A program made the position numbers and the translations under genes. This document shows positions 32,001 through 47,000 of a stretch of 64,000 bases of DNA, piece by piece (the first letter of the stretch is position 1; every line of letters begins with the position of its first letter). Origin of the DNA: Climacteris rufus (lineage: Eukaryota > Chordata > Aves > Passeriformes > Climacteridae); the NCBI GenBank assembly GCA_013398175.1, contig VZRZ01007319.1, forward strand, positions 744,001 through 808,000, read 5' to 3'. Under the pieces are notes generated by a model. The model made no database searches, was not told the DNA's origin, and worked only from the letters and a program-made list of their open reading frames with translations.

Positions 32001-35000
32001 TAATGGTCTTGTAAAGACCATCTGGTGCCATGGGAAATGGATTTCTTGATCATTCCGGTTCTTGTCTGTGTGGTTATGTCAGAAATAAAGAAAAGTAAAA
32101 CCAGTAAGTTTAGACTACAGGGTTTCCTTGATAATCTGAGCAGCATTTCAATTAATGTAATTACTGCCTGTGAAACTTAGCTGAAGACACACTGTGGCAG
32201 CTAAGTTGTGGCAGTCTTTCAATTAAAAAAAATTAACTACTTGGAGTTCCTTCTTAGATTGGGAAAGAAAGAACTTAAGAACTGCTTATAAAGTTGTAAG
32301 TGAAACTAGTCTCGTGAATCTTAAACTTTTGATTTTTGACGCTGATAGATTTCCATCTCAAAGTGTAATACTGAATGTAATTTACATTCACCCATTGCTG
32401 ATTGCTGCTGTAGTATTCCTGATGTAGTGCTTCCTAAAGGGAGGGAAGAAAGGTACTTTGTACTTCGTGGTGCCTTTTGTAATGTTGTCACTGTGTCAAC
32501 TGGAGGTGTGGACAAAACTTGAGATAAAACCACTCAGTGTCACAAGGATTTAACTTAGTGGGTTAGGCACTGGTTTATCTCTCAGAGCACACACTGGTGC
32601 TTTGCTCTCAGTTGTCAGTGATAATGATGTGTATAGATGTGCAAACAGTGCCAGAAAATACCTGAATTTCCATGGCATGTTTATTCTAAAGCTAACTAGA
32701 CTAAGGAAAATAAGGCTTACTTCAAGCAATAAGAAAGAAATACACTGGCATCTGGTAATGTAATCCCTTCTTCGTGACTTTCAGAAATAAATCTGAACTA
32801 GTCCACTTGCCTTAAATAAAAGAGTTGTTTTTTCAAATGTTACATAATTAATGACATTCCTGAAACATATTGTTCATATTAAGTCATAAGTTGTATTGTC
32901 TTTTTACTAAATGAAATATCAAATTCTGCTGTCCTACATCCAAACTGAAGCCACTCCCTAAATAGCAAAAGCAGAGTTAGTTTAAGCCAGTCTAAGTCTG
33001 CTGCTTCAAGTGGCAATCATGTCATATTTCCATTTCTGTTCCTGCTTTTGCATGAGTGTCCATGCAGGCACATGGAAGGGCTGCACCAGCAATTTGGTGC
33101 CCCTGAGGGGTAGTCCTCACCATCAGAGTCTATGGACAGATTTTTGGTTGGATCTCTTTGATAGAGCCTTGATACAGTTTGTCATGTGGTTGCTTACATG
33201 TGTTAGTGGCAGCGCAAGGGAGGGCTGAGTTGAAGAGGAGAAAGGGACAGTGTCTTTAATGACGCTACAGACACAGGGTGGTTGAAAGAAGGGGGAAGTT
33301 TTGTGTTCCTTTGGTCCTGTCTGCCTGATTGGGCTTTCTCTCTGGCCAGCTCTGGTGCATTGAGCCAGTTTAACTCATTAGCCCAGCAGAGAAACACGTA
33401 CTTTTTGCCAGATTAGTGAATTCAGCCAGTATGGAGAGTAGCCTGCTATGTGCCAGAGCTGGCATGAGGTAACTGTGGGGAATGGAGGACAAGAAAATTC
33501 CTTTTTGGTGTTTGGAAGGGGTTGGATTAATCTGCCCTATTTCAGTGAACTTCAGCATTAGGGGCAGGTTTTCTTTTTGAAGACTTGCTGATTTTTTCAG
33601 ACTTAAGCCTCCTGGACTGAAATCAACTCAATTACAAAACGGATGTTTTTGAGTAATGTGTCATTGCCAAGTCCTCCTGCCAGCACTTTCCCCACCCTAT
33701 GCTGTGCAAAAGACCCTTACAAGCTGGAAAAACTGTCCTATTCTGTAAACATTTTTGGCGAAGAAATAGTCTGCTTTTAAGTTTGGAATTCAAACTGTGA
33801 CCATAAACTATTGGTTTTTCTTTCTTTATATAAATCCTTTGAAGAAACAGTATTTTAAAGTAGTGAATTATGACACCTGTTTGTTTGCTGATATTTTTGT
33901 CTACATATCTTTTTCTTAGCGTTGCAGCCAGTGTGGGTTTATGAAAGGCAAGTCCTGCTTGACTAATCTGATCTCATTGTGTGACAAAGTGACCCACTTG
34001 GTGCATTATGGAAAGGCTGTGGATGTTGGATGTCCTCTACCTAGAATTTAATAAAGCCTTTGACACCGATTCCTATGGCATTCTCCAAGAGAAATTGGCT
34101 TCCTGTGGTGTGAATGGCTGTAATCTTTGCCCACTAGAAAACTGGGTGACTGGACCCAGAGAGTGGTGGTGAATGGAGTTAGATCCAGCTGGTGACCAGT
34201 CACAAGTGCTGTTCCCCAGGGCTCAGTGTTGGGGCCAGTCCTGTTTAACATCTTTACCAATGAACTGGACGAGGGGATCGAGCGCTCCCTAAGCCAGTTT
34301 GCAGATGACACCAGCTTGGGCAGGAGCTTGATCTGCAGGAAAGCTCTAGAGAGGGATCTGGAAAGGCTGGATAGATGGGCCGAGGTCAGTTGTGTGAGGG
34401 TCAATAAGGGGTTGTGCTGAGCCCTGAACCTGGGTCACAGCACCCCCCTGCAGGGCTCCTGGCTGGGGGCAGAGCGGCTGGGAAGCTGCCTGGCAGAAAG
34501 GGAGCTGGGGATCTGCTCAGCAGCAGCCCCACGTGAGCTGGTGTGCGCATGGGTGGCCAGGAGGGCCGAGGGCATCCTGGCCTGTATCAGGAACAGTGTG
34601 CCCAGCAGGAGCAGGGCAGGGATTGTCCCCTGGTACTTGGCACTGGTGAGGCCACACCTTGAATCCTGTGTCCGGTTCTGGGCCCCTCACTCTGTGAAAG
34701 ACATTGAGGTGCTGGAGCGTGTCCAGAGAAGGACAGTGGAGCAGGCACTTGAGCACACGGTTTCATGGTGAACGTGATGGTGGTGCTTGGTTAACAGTTG
34801 GACTTGATGGTCTTAAAGGTGCTTTCCAACCTTAATGATTCTGTGACTCTATGAAAAGAGGGCTTTGAACCCTCCAAGGAAGGATTTGGATGTTCAAGAC
34901 AGGGCTTTGGACCCTGGAAGTGGGCTTTTGGTGGTGAGAAGGAGGCTATAAACCTGAAGTTGGATTTTGTGCCCTCAAAGGGTGCTTCAATACCACAAAC

Positions 35001-38000
35001 CAAGGCTTTGCCCCTTAGAAATGGGTCTGTAGAGGCATAGAGGAAGACTTTGAGCCCATTAGAGTGAAGGCTGAATCCTAAACAGGAGGCTTTGGTTCCT
35101 GAGATGGAGGCTTTGGAAGCTAGGGTTTGGGCCTGAAGATGTGCCTTTGGACTCCATGAAGAAGACTTTGAATTCTACAAATGAGGCTTTGCACCTTCCA
35201 AATCAGACTTGGGACCTTCAAAATGACGCTTTGGGCCCTTCAGATGAGTCTTGGGCCCTAAGGAGCAGGGCTTGGAACTTAGAAATGAGCATGGCCAAAC
35301 AAGGAGGGTTTGGACTCTTGGGTAGCTGTTGGACACAGTGATCTAAGAGGTCTTTTCCAACCTTAGCAGGTCAAGTGATTCCATGATGTCAAGCCAATGT
35401 GCCTTGAAGTAGCTGTTACTGTAGTTACTGTTGCTATGATGTTTGTATACATAGACTTAGATAGACCTAGCAGAGCTACAGACACTTGGGATGATGCACA
35501 GGTTTTCAAAAACTGTTGTAAATACCTATTCATAAGCTACTGAGTCTTTCCAGTGGATTTTCATTTTGTTCAGTTTTCCTGCTGGTATTTTTTGGGATGA
35601 GTGTGGGTGTATTTGAGATGCAAAGACAGCAGTTGGTACTGACAGGAACTCAAACTTCTGAAATGAGCCAGTTAAGGACTAAAACGTTCACTGAATAAAA
35701 CACTGTGGTTGCGCAGTTGGGATTGCCCCAGTGCATCTTCTGCCCTTCCATGGTACAAAGTTTGCTACCTGTGTGGCCTGTAGAAATGAGAAGTTATGAG
35801 CAGTAAAGCTGCGTGCCACTGCCTGAAACTGGGAACTAGAACAGTTTTTGTGCAGGAGCGTGTTCAGAGTAGCTGTAGTGAATGAAGGTGTTCTGCAAGG
35901 GACTAGTACATAATTGTGGTATGAAGAGATTGGGATCTGAGCAATTTGCTGGAGAATAAGCCTGCTAGAGTTGTCTCCTGCTGTGTCTTTTGTATTTCAT
36001 CTCTGAGGATGTGTTGGCATCAGTGAGATGTGCAGTATCATTGTCAGCCTTCCAGAAGGATTAGTGATTCCCGTGTGGGGAAATTGTAGCACCAGGGAAC
36101 CTGGGATGGACAAAGTGCAGAGCTGGTGACACAGGAACAGTACAGGGAGAGTGCTCTGCTGCTGACAGTATAGGCTTGTGCTGTAGGTGGAGGGAGAGGG
36201 AAAGGGTGTTCAAATACGTGCTGAAGTTGAAGAATAAGAAAACTACAAGTTAGGGTAAGATTAAAATGCCAGCTTTAAAGACAGTGTGACATGACATTGT
36301 GCTGTAAGGTGTATGCATGTTCAAATGTATAGTTGGTCAGTAGTACCTTGACTGCCTGACTTGATCAGGAATCCAGCCACAGTGCTTTACTGATAGACTT
36401 TCAGCTCTGATGGGAAGGTAGGAGATGACATAATAAATTTTTTTTCCTCCTCCAGTTTTTTTTTGGTCTGTGTATGTTTGAATAGGCATATCTAGGGTGT
36501 GTGGCTTACTTTTAGGAGGAAGGTGTTTCGATTCTTTAATGGGATCTCTGTCTGATGATGGCTCATTCATAATGCCTGCATAGTTCTTTCACAGTGGCTT
36601 CCATATATTTTGCAGACAGAAAATGTAGGAGCGTTTACATGTATTTTGCTTTCTCTTGCTTTGTCACTAAGCCAGCATTATTCTGGAGTACAAAACTGTG
36701 CTTCTTGGCTACCACTGTGCTTCAGCCAGATGGAACAGGCCATTAGTACTTGGTACAGTACAGCTGCACTGAGTGAGTTCCAGCTGCTGGGTTGGTTTGG
36801 GAAGTTACCCTGTGTTACCCAGTTTGAAATGCTGATTATGTGGAGAACCACCAGCAAGGCTGCCATTTGCAAGAAAGGGTCAAACCAGTCTGGTGTGCGA
36901 TACGGATGGTGAAATGTCATCTTGGTTAATTACTAGGCTAGCTAGATTCTCCAGTTACTCATTTGGATTACTAATGACTGGGTGTTTACTCTTCTGGATG
37001 CCTATGACTTCTTACCTCTTGAATCTCAGGTAGCTTTCATTCCTGGGAGCATTTCCTCATCAAAAAGATCATACTGGCACCTGTTTTATGGCCAATAATG
37101 CCTTATTCTCTAATGGAGAGACTCTCTAGCAATAGTGAATGTAGTAATGCTTAGCTTTTTGGAAAGAGCATTGCCTTGGATGCAGTTTGTGTTCTGACCA
37201 TTTGCTTATTTTGGCAAATTTTTACTTCTCTGAGTTCCTGATATGCTTTTATTCATAGCAGCAAAATACTCACACCCAATTCCTGCCCCCCACCACCCCC
37301 TGGGAACAGATTGTCATAAATAAAGGTGAAAATGAGGGGCTGGGAGTAGAGTACAGGCTGCTTCTTTGCTGGTGTCATGCACTGAACTGCTTGTGAGCTC
37401 TGGTGTGGCACACAGTACTTTTTGTTGGAAAGCTTAGTATTTTGTTGGAGTCTTAGTATTTATGTAGATTTGGCAGCAACATCCAGAGCATGGCATATTA
37501 GTGTGCACCTTACTGTAGTAATTGTGATAGACATGGTTTTTTTGCTCTATTCTGTCTGGTTTAAGCTGTCCCTGAATAGATATTTTGTCTTTGTGCAAGT
37601 ACAAGATTAAATTACAGATCATGATGAAAAATGTCAGATTTTAAATTAAGATGACTTTCTTTCTGTGAAAAGACTTTTGTTTTCTACCTTCCCTTTCTCC
37701 TCTTTGCCAGCCCTCCTCCTTATTCCGGATTCAAGGGTGTCCTGTAAGTTGATGTTTGTGTTACTGTGTATGAAAGACTTGAATGAGGGATATACACTTT
37801 TTTTCATTTGTGTGCTTTTTTTTTTAAGAAAGTTGAATACAACACAGTTCTTTTTTCAGAGCTGTTTACTCAGCTAATGTTCAGAGAATATTCTCAGTTT
37901 TCTGCACACAAATAATAATTTTTAGAAAATGTTGTTGCCTAAACCCAGGAAAATATCAAAGTACCTTGGCAGAGCCTTTGATAAACTTGTTAGCAACTGG

Positions 38001-41000
38001 CAGTGGAGTTCAAGAAAAATCTGTTCAAACTCTTCTTGCTTTTCAGTTTCCATAGTGTTGAAATTGTAGAGGTAGCTTTCCTGCTTGCTTGCACGGGTTA
38101 GCAGCTGGTTCTGTGGCTGCAGTCAGCGTACAAGGGGGAGTTCCATGCTGCAAGCAGTCTGCCACACGGGGTTGAGATTTGACAGGAAGGTGTGTTGAAA
38201 TTTTGAGAACTCAGGGAACAAGTGGCAGCATGAAACAAAATGTTAAATACCTGTTTCTTAGTAGAATGTAAGCATTACAAATAATTGGTAAATGTCAAAA
38301 TGAAAATGGCTTTTATGTATTCAGTAATTGCTGAATATTAAGGTTTAGAGATGCTGTAACATACCATGAAATGAAATTTAATCAAATTGGATCTGTTTAA
38401 CAGTCGTGTAGTCAGGAGTCTGTTGTTCAACTACAGCCACTTCTTCAGGATCCTTTCAGGATACCCTCACTGTTTAGAGCGTAATTGTGGGGTTTTTGAT
38501 GCACATTGTTCTTGCAGTTCAGTATTAGAAAAAGAAATACTGAAGTTCACTGATTTTAGCAGGTATTGGTGCTCATCACTATTGCTGTAGATAATTGCTG
38601 AGCTTCTGGGTTTGATGGTTTTTCAAGTGAAGGTGTTACAAGGAGGAGTCCTCAAAAAAAGTGTGTACATCAGGAATTACTTAAATTTCTTCATGACCTT
38701 GTGACTTGGCAAGGTCTGGTGAACTTGGGCGGTAGTTTCAGAATTTTGAACTTCTGCCAAGGTCACTGGCAAGTGCAGAAACTGATGGGTTAGTAGTAAA
38801 TCAATGTTAGGTGCACTTTTGTCATGCATGTTCCAGAAGTGTAGGAATGCTATGTCAAGGATCCAGCACCCTCTCACCTTATTCATCTGACTATTGCTAT
38901 CTAATGTCTGCCTTCGAGGGGTGTGCAAGGTTGCATCCCTGAGCAGGCTGCTGACTGTGTTCCTGTGTTTTTCTTTCAAGCTGGGGCTCATTAGCAGAGT
39001 GACCGAATCAGTGAAAAACATTGTACCAGGATGGTTGCAGAAGTATTTCAATAAAAGGGAAGATAAATGTGTAGATACAAATGAATCTGCAAACGAGGAA
39101 GAGAATCCAGTAAACTATCACCATGATTATGCAAATGAAGATGCCATGGTAATTGATGGGAGAGTCACGCCTGAATCAGCAAGAATTAATTTCGAAGGTA
39201 TGTGAAGTATCATTTAGTATTCTGACCATCTGTATTTATTCACAGATTTCTGGTTTTGAATCTGCATTTCTAGGAGAAGCTGGAAGGAACGTTTGGACAA
39301 AAAAAAAAGGCAAAAAACAAAAAAAACCCCAAAAAACCTCGCAACACCCAAACCAAAACAACCAACCAACCAAAAACCCCAACCAAAAATAACCCTACAC
39401 AAAGCAAAACCAAAGGAAAAAGCTCAGCAACTCAGGTTTTGAAACTCCCTTAACTTCAAAGTCTAAACATAATTGCAAAACATACTGGAGGTTGACTTAG
39501 AGCTCTTGGAAGTCACCAGTTAACTTCAGGTAGTCAGCTAGCCAAGTGCAAAATATTGATAACGTTCATTTGCGAGTGTGTTGGGTTATATTTTCTTTTT
39601 AAAGGATCTGGAATGAAAGTTTATCTAATTGCCTAAGGTAATAGAAACATAAATGTGTTTTGTTGTTCTCAAAACAAAAGACAAGATGCTAGAATGCCGG
39701 AGGAAGATTCCTTCTTGTGTCCTGATTTTTATTTATTTTTTTTTTTTAGCTTTGGGCTCCTTCAATCAGTTTATTAAATTTCCTTGTTGGTTTAATGGAG
39801 ATCTGAGGAACTTTGTTCATGACATTATTCTTTTTGAAATATTTTGTAACATTAAAGTGTGACCTGGCTAACGTGAGGTCTTTGAGAACTATTTGGACTC
39901 TTGGCAAAGAAGTTTGCAACCCTTTTACCATATACAAATGAATCTGTGCCTCTTACTGTTTCTCTAGTACTCCGTAAATTTGCATATGCTCTAATTTGAG
40001 TTTCTCTTAAATTAGCAATTTTGGGAACTCAGTTTTTAGTAAGGAGAGAAATTTTGTATGAACACATGTTCATAACCATCTGTGTGGAAAGTCAGTTGCT
40101 TCTGTTGTTGGCAGAATGAAAAATAATGAGGAAATACCTTTGTCACCAATGTCATCTAATTGTAAATAAGGAGCTTTATTGCTCTCTGTGTAGCTTGAGA
40201 ATAAGTTTGTATAAAGGAATAGAGAAGGTCTTGATGAGTAAGTAACATGTGTTGTTGGCTTTCCTGAAGAACTGTGTGAAAGGACCTTTCAGTGAGAACA
40301 GCTGCACAGCAAACTTTCTAGCTCCAAGAAATCAGGAGCAGATGGGACACCCTAGAACCTTCAGTAGCTTGTGCTGCGGTTTGTGGACGTTGTAGTCTAA
40401 TCTTTCTTGCTGTAGTTAATAATAATTTTTAAAATTATTATTACTGGTATTTTTATTTTAGAAAGCCTTTTTCTTCAGCTGTGAGGTACCAGTGTTCTAG
40501 AGTCTGTTTTCCTTTGCTTGGCCAGCCTCTGGTCTGATAACACTTTCGTTTATCTCAAACAAGGCAGTCCTAAAAACCTCCCTGTGCTTTGAAGAGTTAA
40601 TTACTAGTACTGCAGTGATTATGAAGATTGGAGTATCTAGTTTAAGCTTCAGTGCAAATATCAAGAGGATAGTGTCTCAAAATTATGTTCATACACAGAA
40701 ATCCTGGGAGAGACTGTAGACTTAGATGGATATCGGACAAGATAGCCATTAATAGCTGTTTCATTCATATGGCAAGTTGGAGCTGAGACCACCTTTTGCA
40801 GGACACTGGCAGTGTTCACAGACCCTTTCCATGAGGAAAAAAATGCCTATCTTACAACTGAGGCCACGTTGCTTACTTCTCCTTTGTGCCAAAATCTCAA
40901 AAATTAATGATTAGGAGATAACCTGCCTGTAGCATGACATGATATGGGAGAATTTGGAAGGAGGAGTGATGACACCAGAACAAATAAACCCCTGAGAATC

Positions 41001-44000
41001 TCTGCAAATACACATTTTCGTGTTACATATTCAGACTAACATCATCTTTGTTACAAAATGGTGTAAACTGCAGAGTTGTCTGTAAGTTGTCATGTAATCT
41101 CAAATTTTGGAAAGCTTATGCAAGCTTTGCAAGCATTATCTGCAGAAGTAGGAATTTATACATGTGTGATGTAGTGAAAGATGCAGTTAAAGCACTTGAG
41201 CACGGGGTCCGAATTTGGTGTTGTAAAATCCCATCATTAACTACTTCATGTGACATTAATACTTAGTATTGCAAGCAGTGTTGCTGTTGTGATCAGACAG
41301 ATGAAACCCTATCTGAGTGAGGAAGTTAAATTCAGCTTCTCTATTTTTGTGCATAGAACTTGGCCGTAAGCATGGCTGTTGATAGAAAGCAGGTTTTGGC
41401 TTCTGTGGGCTTGTCTGTAGGGATGCTGATTGTCTCACTGCTCCTGTGCAGAACCATCCACGAGCAGGTCTGCATTAAACTTCTCAGATGTGTTGACAAG
41501 GCCCTCTCTTCATCGGAGCCATTTGAACTGCACTGTGTTGGATTCCACAGTACCACACTGTCAGCCCTCCACATCTTCCACACTTGGCATCGGCAGTCCT
41601 GGGCTGTCTCTTGTAAAAGAAATAAAAGATTCTACCTCTCAGCATGATGATGATAACATCTCAACAACCAGTGGCTTCTCCTCTAGAGCATCTGATAAAG
41701 GTAATTGTTGTGTACTCTAATTGATTTGTTTGATAATGTGAAGTACTTTGTATTCTTTAGTATTCCACATTGCCTTTGTAAGTAAAGTAGGCAAATGTCA
41801 GCTTTGGATGTTAGAGTTATATTTAATTTGTAGTATTTTAGAAGTATATAATCCTGTCATCTTTTAAATATAACTGTGCTTAGAATACATTTATGAGTCC
41901 CTGATATTCTACAGTCAGTGCTGGTAAATACAACTTTAGCTGGATTATCTGTAAATCTTGAACTGGGATAGTAGGAGATGAAGGTGGCTTGCTGTAGCTT
42001 GACAGCTGGGTTGATCACCTAGAAGGAGTGACTCAGAATATCTAACTCACAGCTGGTTAAATGTGAGTAAATATGGATGACGAATAGAAACACAAGATAT
42101 TTTAATGGTGTTTTTTACCAGGAGTCAGTAAAGGAACTATTCTGATTAAACAAGTTTGAGCTGCTTTTTTCTGATATTTTTGGTGGAAGGTATCAGTTGT
42201 CAATACTGCCAGGTTTTTTGCCAAATTCAGTAAGGAATGTACACCATTTTAAAGTAAAAAAAACCAAACTGTATTTATGTAGATGGGGACCTAGGTATCT
42301 CACTGAGAAAGGGCAAACAGCAAGTTTACAGATTTTTCTAGTCCCCCATATAAATGGGGATGGAGGCATGCTCAGCCAGTTCTGTGGAGATCAGAGTTTT
42401 ACCATTCAGACTAGGTGTTGCCAGGGCTTAGCAATGTAACCTCAGTTTGCTAGAACTCTCTCTTGTGTCTCCATAAAACTTTTGGAAAAATAGTTTGTTA
42501 ACTCTGTTAATTCAACCTTTGGGGAATTTTTCAGGTTTAAAACCTGTTCAGTTCTGTCCTATGCTGGCCTCCAACCCACTGCCAACATAGGAAAAGCTTT
42601 ATATTATTATAGATGTGTAGTATTTATGCAGTTGCTTTTTATTTCACTGTGAAAGAAGAAAAACTTAAAATTGCATTGTATTGGAAGCAGGCTATTAACT
42701 TGTGAATGCTTTTGGCAAGATTACTGTAAGGTAGTGTCTTTGCAGTTCTGTGAACAGATTTTAGGTTCAGAGTTGGTACTTGATTTTCATACCATATGTG
42801 AAATTAATCTGTTTGAAGAACTCTGAAGGTTAGCAAGCTGGAGAAATGAGTATTAAGGGACTTTTTTATTCTGTAAGACTTTTTGTAGAGAGCTCTGGAT
42901 TTAGCATGATCTTTAATATTAAAGTTCTCTGTGTGCACAAGGCATTTACATACAGCGTGTGTTGTTTCGGCAGATATCACAGTTTCAAAAAATACTTCAG
43001 CACCACTGCTCTGGTCCCCAGAGGCTGAAAGATCTCATTCCCTCTCACAGCATCCTGCATCTAGCTCTAAAAAACCTGCATTCAATTTATCTGCTTTTGG
43101 ATCTCCCTCTCCTGTAAGTACTGCACAGTATTAATTGTAATCTAGTTGAATGTATAGCCATTTTACTAACCACTTACCATAATACCTTTCTGTAGTCACT
43201 GGGAAACACTTCTGTCTTTAAGACAAGACAGCTTGGGGATTCTCCATTTTACCCTGGAAAGACCTCTTATGGTGGTGCAGCCGCAGCAGCAAGGCAGACA
43301 AAAGTGCAGATTTCTGCTTATCAGGTATGACAACAGTAGTGTGGTGTGGGGGAAAACGTAGTTGAAGTACAGAAAGGAGAGCTCTGCCTAAAAAGCTGAG
43401 AGCAGGGAGCTTAACTCTCAAAATGTGGCAACAGTTCCTATTTTGCCGACTCAGCCTACAATTTTTGTTTAAATTCTTGTGTAAGACTTTATGTAGAAAT
43501 GCTTATCATAATGCATAAGAATGACAGTAGCATCTTAGTTGCTGGGCAGTTGCTTGTAGTAGGGGTTTCCTCTGTTAAGTATTTAAAATATTTCAATTTT
43601 CTCCTATTGTCTGCCTCTGACTGTATTGTAGTAAAATAACACGTAAATAAGTACAATGATGTCATAACTTGGAAAACTTTTTGTTTATAGTAGCAAAAGT
43701 TACCTGCCTGATACTTTTCTGTAGATCTTAACACGTGTGCCTACACTCAAACTATGAACATGTGTAAAGCTGTGCATTCTTTAATACAGTAGTATATAAA
43801 AGGCAGCTTTGCTCATCCTTTGCACTTTTGTTACTTAGAGGGAGGCATGCAGTCCTACATGCTATCTTAAGTTAAACAACAGAGTGCTCTCTATGTTACT
43901 GTCGTTCAGATGGCTCTTGAGAAGAGTTACTTGCCCCCCAAGTGTTCTTTGTGTTATAAAATGAGCCAGCAAATTAAAAATCCTGATTACTCTCAGTAGT

Positions 44001-47000
44001 TAGAGTTGAATCTAAAAGGACGTCAGTAAAATCTGATTTGGTGCTAATGTTTTTAAATGGAAATGCCCTTTATTAAAACAAATAAAAAGTCAAAAAGAAC
44101 TTTAAGGAACTGAAAATAAGAGTTTGCTGGACCTACTCTTGTCTGTTTTTGCCATGGAACAAGGGGACCTAGAATTTCCTGACTTAGGTAAACCTTGAAA
44201 ACTTACAGTTTTTCCTGACTCGGTGTTGAATCAAACTTGAGAACATTTAAAACTTCCTGTAAGCTACAAGTCCTCTTTGGTCAGCTATTTGTATTATAAA
44301 AAGTGTGGATTATGCTGAAAAGAGGAAGCAAATGGCAGACTTTTAAAGGAGAGCCTAACTTTTTTGTTGCTGCCTACGGCGAGTCTCACTTGTGTGTTCC
44401 ATATGCTGTGTGATCTGCTTCTTGTCTACATGTAGCAGTGTGGTAAGCATGATGTGGTTACATGAGAGGTTTAACATAGTTTTAAAAAAAGGTCGCCCCG
44501 AAGGTGTTTTTAGTTATGTTCAGGGTCATGTTGTACAACTAAAATATGTAGTTTTTCAGTGTATTATGTTTAAATCAGTTACAGTTCAAATCAGATCTTT
44601 ATCTTTCTAAAGAGAGTAAAAAGATCTGCAGTCTGCTGTAATCTTGAGGGAAGGGAGGAAATGAGAGAAGTAGAACTAGAAATTCCTGATGATGATTGTA
44701 TACTTTGGTTTTGAGATGCCTTGCTTACCCCATCCTGAAACTGAGATCTGTTTTGTTACTGAAAGTACTTTCTGCAGCACAAGCCTTTGCTTCAGTTCTG
44801 TTTTACTGGTAACTGCTTCAAAGATCCTACAGGCCCAACGTCTTCCATTTTATGACCTTTTACATTTAAGGATTTCTTTTGTTACTTTATCCCATGTGCA
44901 AGATATGTGGGACCCCACTTCTGTAAAGTCAGTAGAGTGTATTTTCTTCATGGCTGGAATGCTCAGTGAGTGTGTTTTTCTCTGTCATTACAAAAGTATT
45001 GGTTATATCATCAGTGTAGCCATAGGGCATAAAATACATGTGTGTTTGACTCAAAATCAAGCATCATAACATTGGCAATGCTAATTTTTCAGCCACCAAT
45101 AAAAAGACAAATGAAAGCTAAACAAGCAAACGTGCAATCCTATGGTGTGACAAGTTCCACAGCGCGGCGCATCTTGCAGACATTGGAGAAGATGTCAAGC
45201 CCTCTGGCGGTAAATGGCTCTCCTTTTAATGTTTCATTTCTTGTACTTGAAGTAAATGTGCCAATATGGGGTGAAGATGTTTCATAATGTCATGTCCAGT
45301 CTAATTTATTGCACCTGTTCTCTCAACAGGATGCTAAAAGGATTCCATCCTCTGTTTCTAGTCCGCTGTCTTCTGTAAGTTGATCACAAACCCCCCATGT
45401 TTTTGTTGGATGGAACCCTCTCACAGGGAAAGAACCCTCCTCTAACATTTAGGCCTTTTTTTGCCCCATTAGCCTGTGGACAGGAGTGTGCTGAATATGA
45501 CTGGCTTCCAATCCAGACAAAACCAGGTAAGAACCAGTAACATGTTAAGCTGAGATAGGTAACTTTGTATGCCTCATAGTTCTTAGAAGAAATATCACAA
45601 ACCTCAATGACAACATACACATGAATTCAAGTTAATATTAACCCTATGTAAATTATAGCTGACTTGACTGTGTGGAAATTTCTAAAAATGTCTTTTTTAT
45701 CCACACTAGATGAAAGACTCTGAAGATTACTCAGGTGGAGAATTATATTATCTTTTTGTGGTGGTTTGTTGATATGTCAATCAAGAACAACTTCTCTAGC
45801 ACACATGAAGTGGTTTTATCTTGTCCTGCCATTTGGGGTTGTTTCATGCTAACATTTCTGTTTAGGAAAGCTTTCTCTTGCAGAAATGACCAGAAATAGA
45901 AAAATAGTGATTGTTCAGATCTTGTTCATCTTTCCACGTTTATTTTAAGCAAAAAAATTAATACTTAAATTTTTTATTACTGCTCAAGATAGGAAGAAAA
46001 TTGGAAAATTGTTAAATTTTGTCACTTTTGTAAATTTATGCTCCTTAATTCCTGTTTGGAGGGGGGACTGAATCGTTGCTGTGGTAAATCGTTATTTCCT
46101 TGTTTTTGTTAAAAACATGTTGGAGTGTTAAGTTCATTGAATTGTAAAACCACAAAAGGTCACTTTCAGCTCAGGCAGCCAAAGGAATGAAAGTGGTTTT
46201 TCTTGCATGCAAACTTTTCACCTGCTGTTGCCCACATCCTCATGGCTGATTGGTTGTGGGGAGGGGTTTGCTCGGGCTTCCCCAGGTGTGTTTAAAAGGA
46301 GCCGGCTGGGCGGTTGCCTTGCCCTCGTGGCTCCCTCGCTGTGGGAAGGGGTTTGCTCAGGCTTCCACAGGTATGTTTAAAAGCAGCCTCTGGGGAGCGC
46401 GGCGAACAGGAGCGGGCAAACGGGTGTGGCGTGTCTTTGAGGGCGTGGTGTGGCAATTGGTGCAGGCAGGGCTGCAGTCATCCAACCGCGGGTGGGGTTT
46501 GATTTGTGTTAAGGTTGGTTTGGCTGATGGGCTGCTTTTGGGTTCTCAGCCGTGGTTTCTAAACGATTAAAGGCTAGAGCGAATAAGGACGTACCGATCC
46601 AAATAAAGCCCCCCAAAGTGGACATGGCTGTCCAGACGTCTTCCTGTGAGGAGCGTCTGAGCCTGTTAGCAGTGCCTGGGGACGGTGCACGAGACACCTG
46701 TGTGCCATGCAGACAGGTGAACGATCTCCTCTCTCTGGTGGCTGAGCTTGAGGAGGAAGTCGAAAGACTAAGGAGTCTTAGGGTATGTGAGAGGGAAAGG
46801 GACCAGCAGAGTTTCACTCTGTTGTACCTTGGAGAAACGAACCAGGAGTCAGAGGACTCCCATGCCTCCTACCATCAGGTGGTACGAGGGGACCTTGTTG
46901 ATGAAGGAGAGGGAAAATGGGTCCCTTCTCAGGGAATTAATAAAAAGTCTTTATGACCCCTGTCACCTCCCCAGGTGCCACTGCAGAACAGGGACGTGGC

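Noticed and set aside
34858..35312. CRISPR-like array
   Set aside because: Units are contiguous, degenerate and lack spacers, and the DNA is vertebrate. It is a minisatellite-type array.
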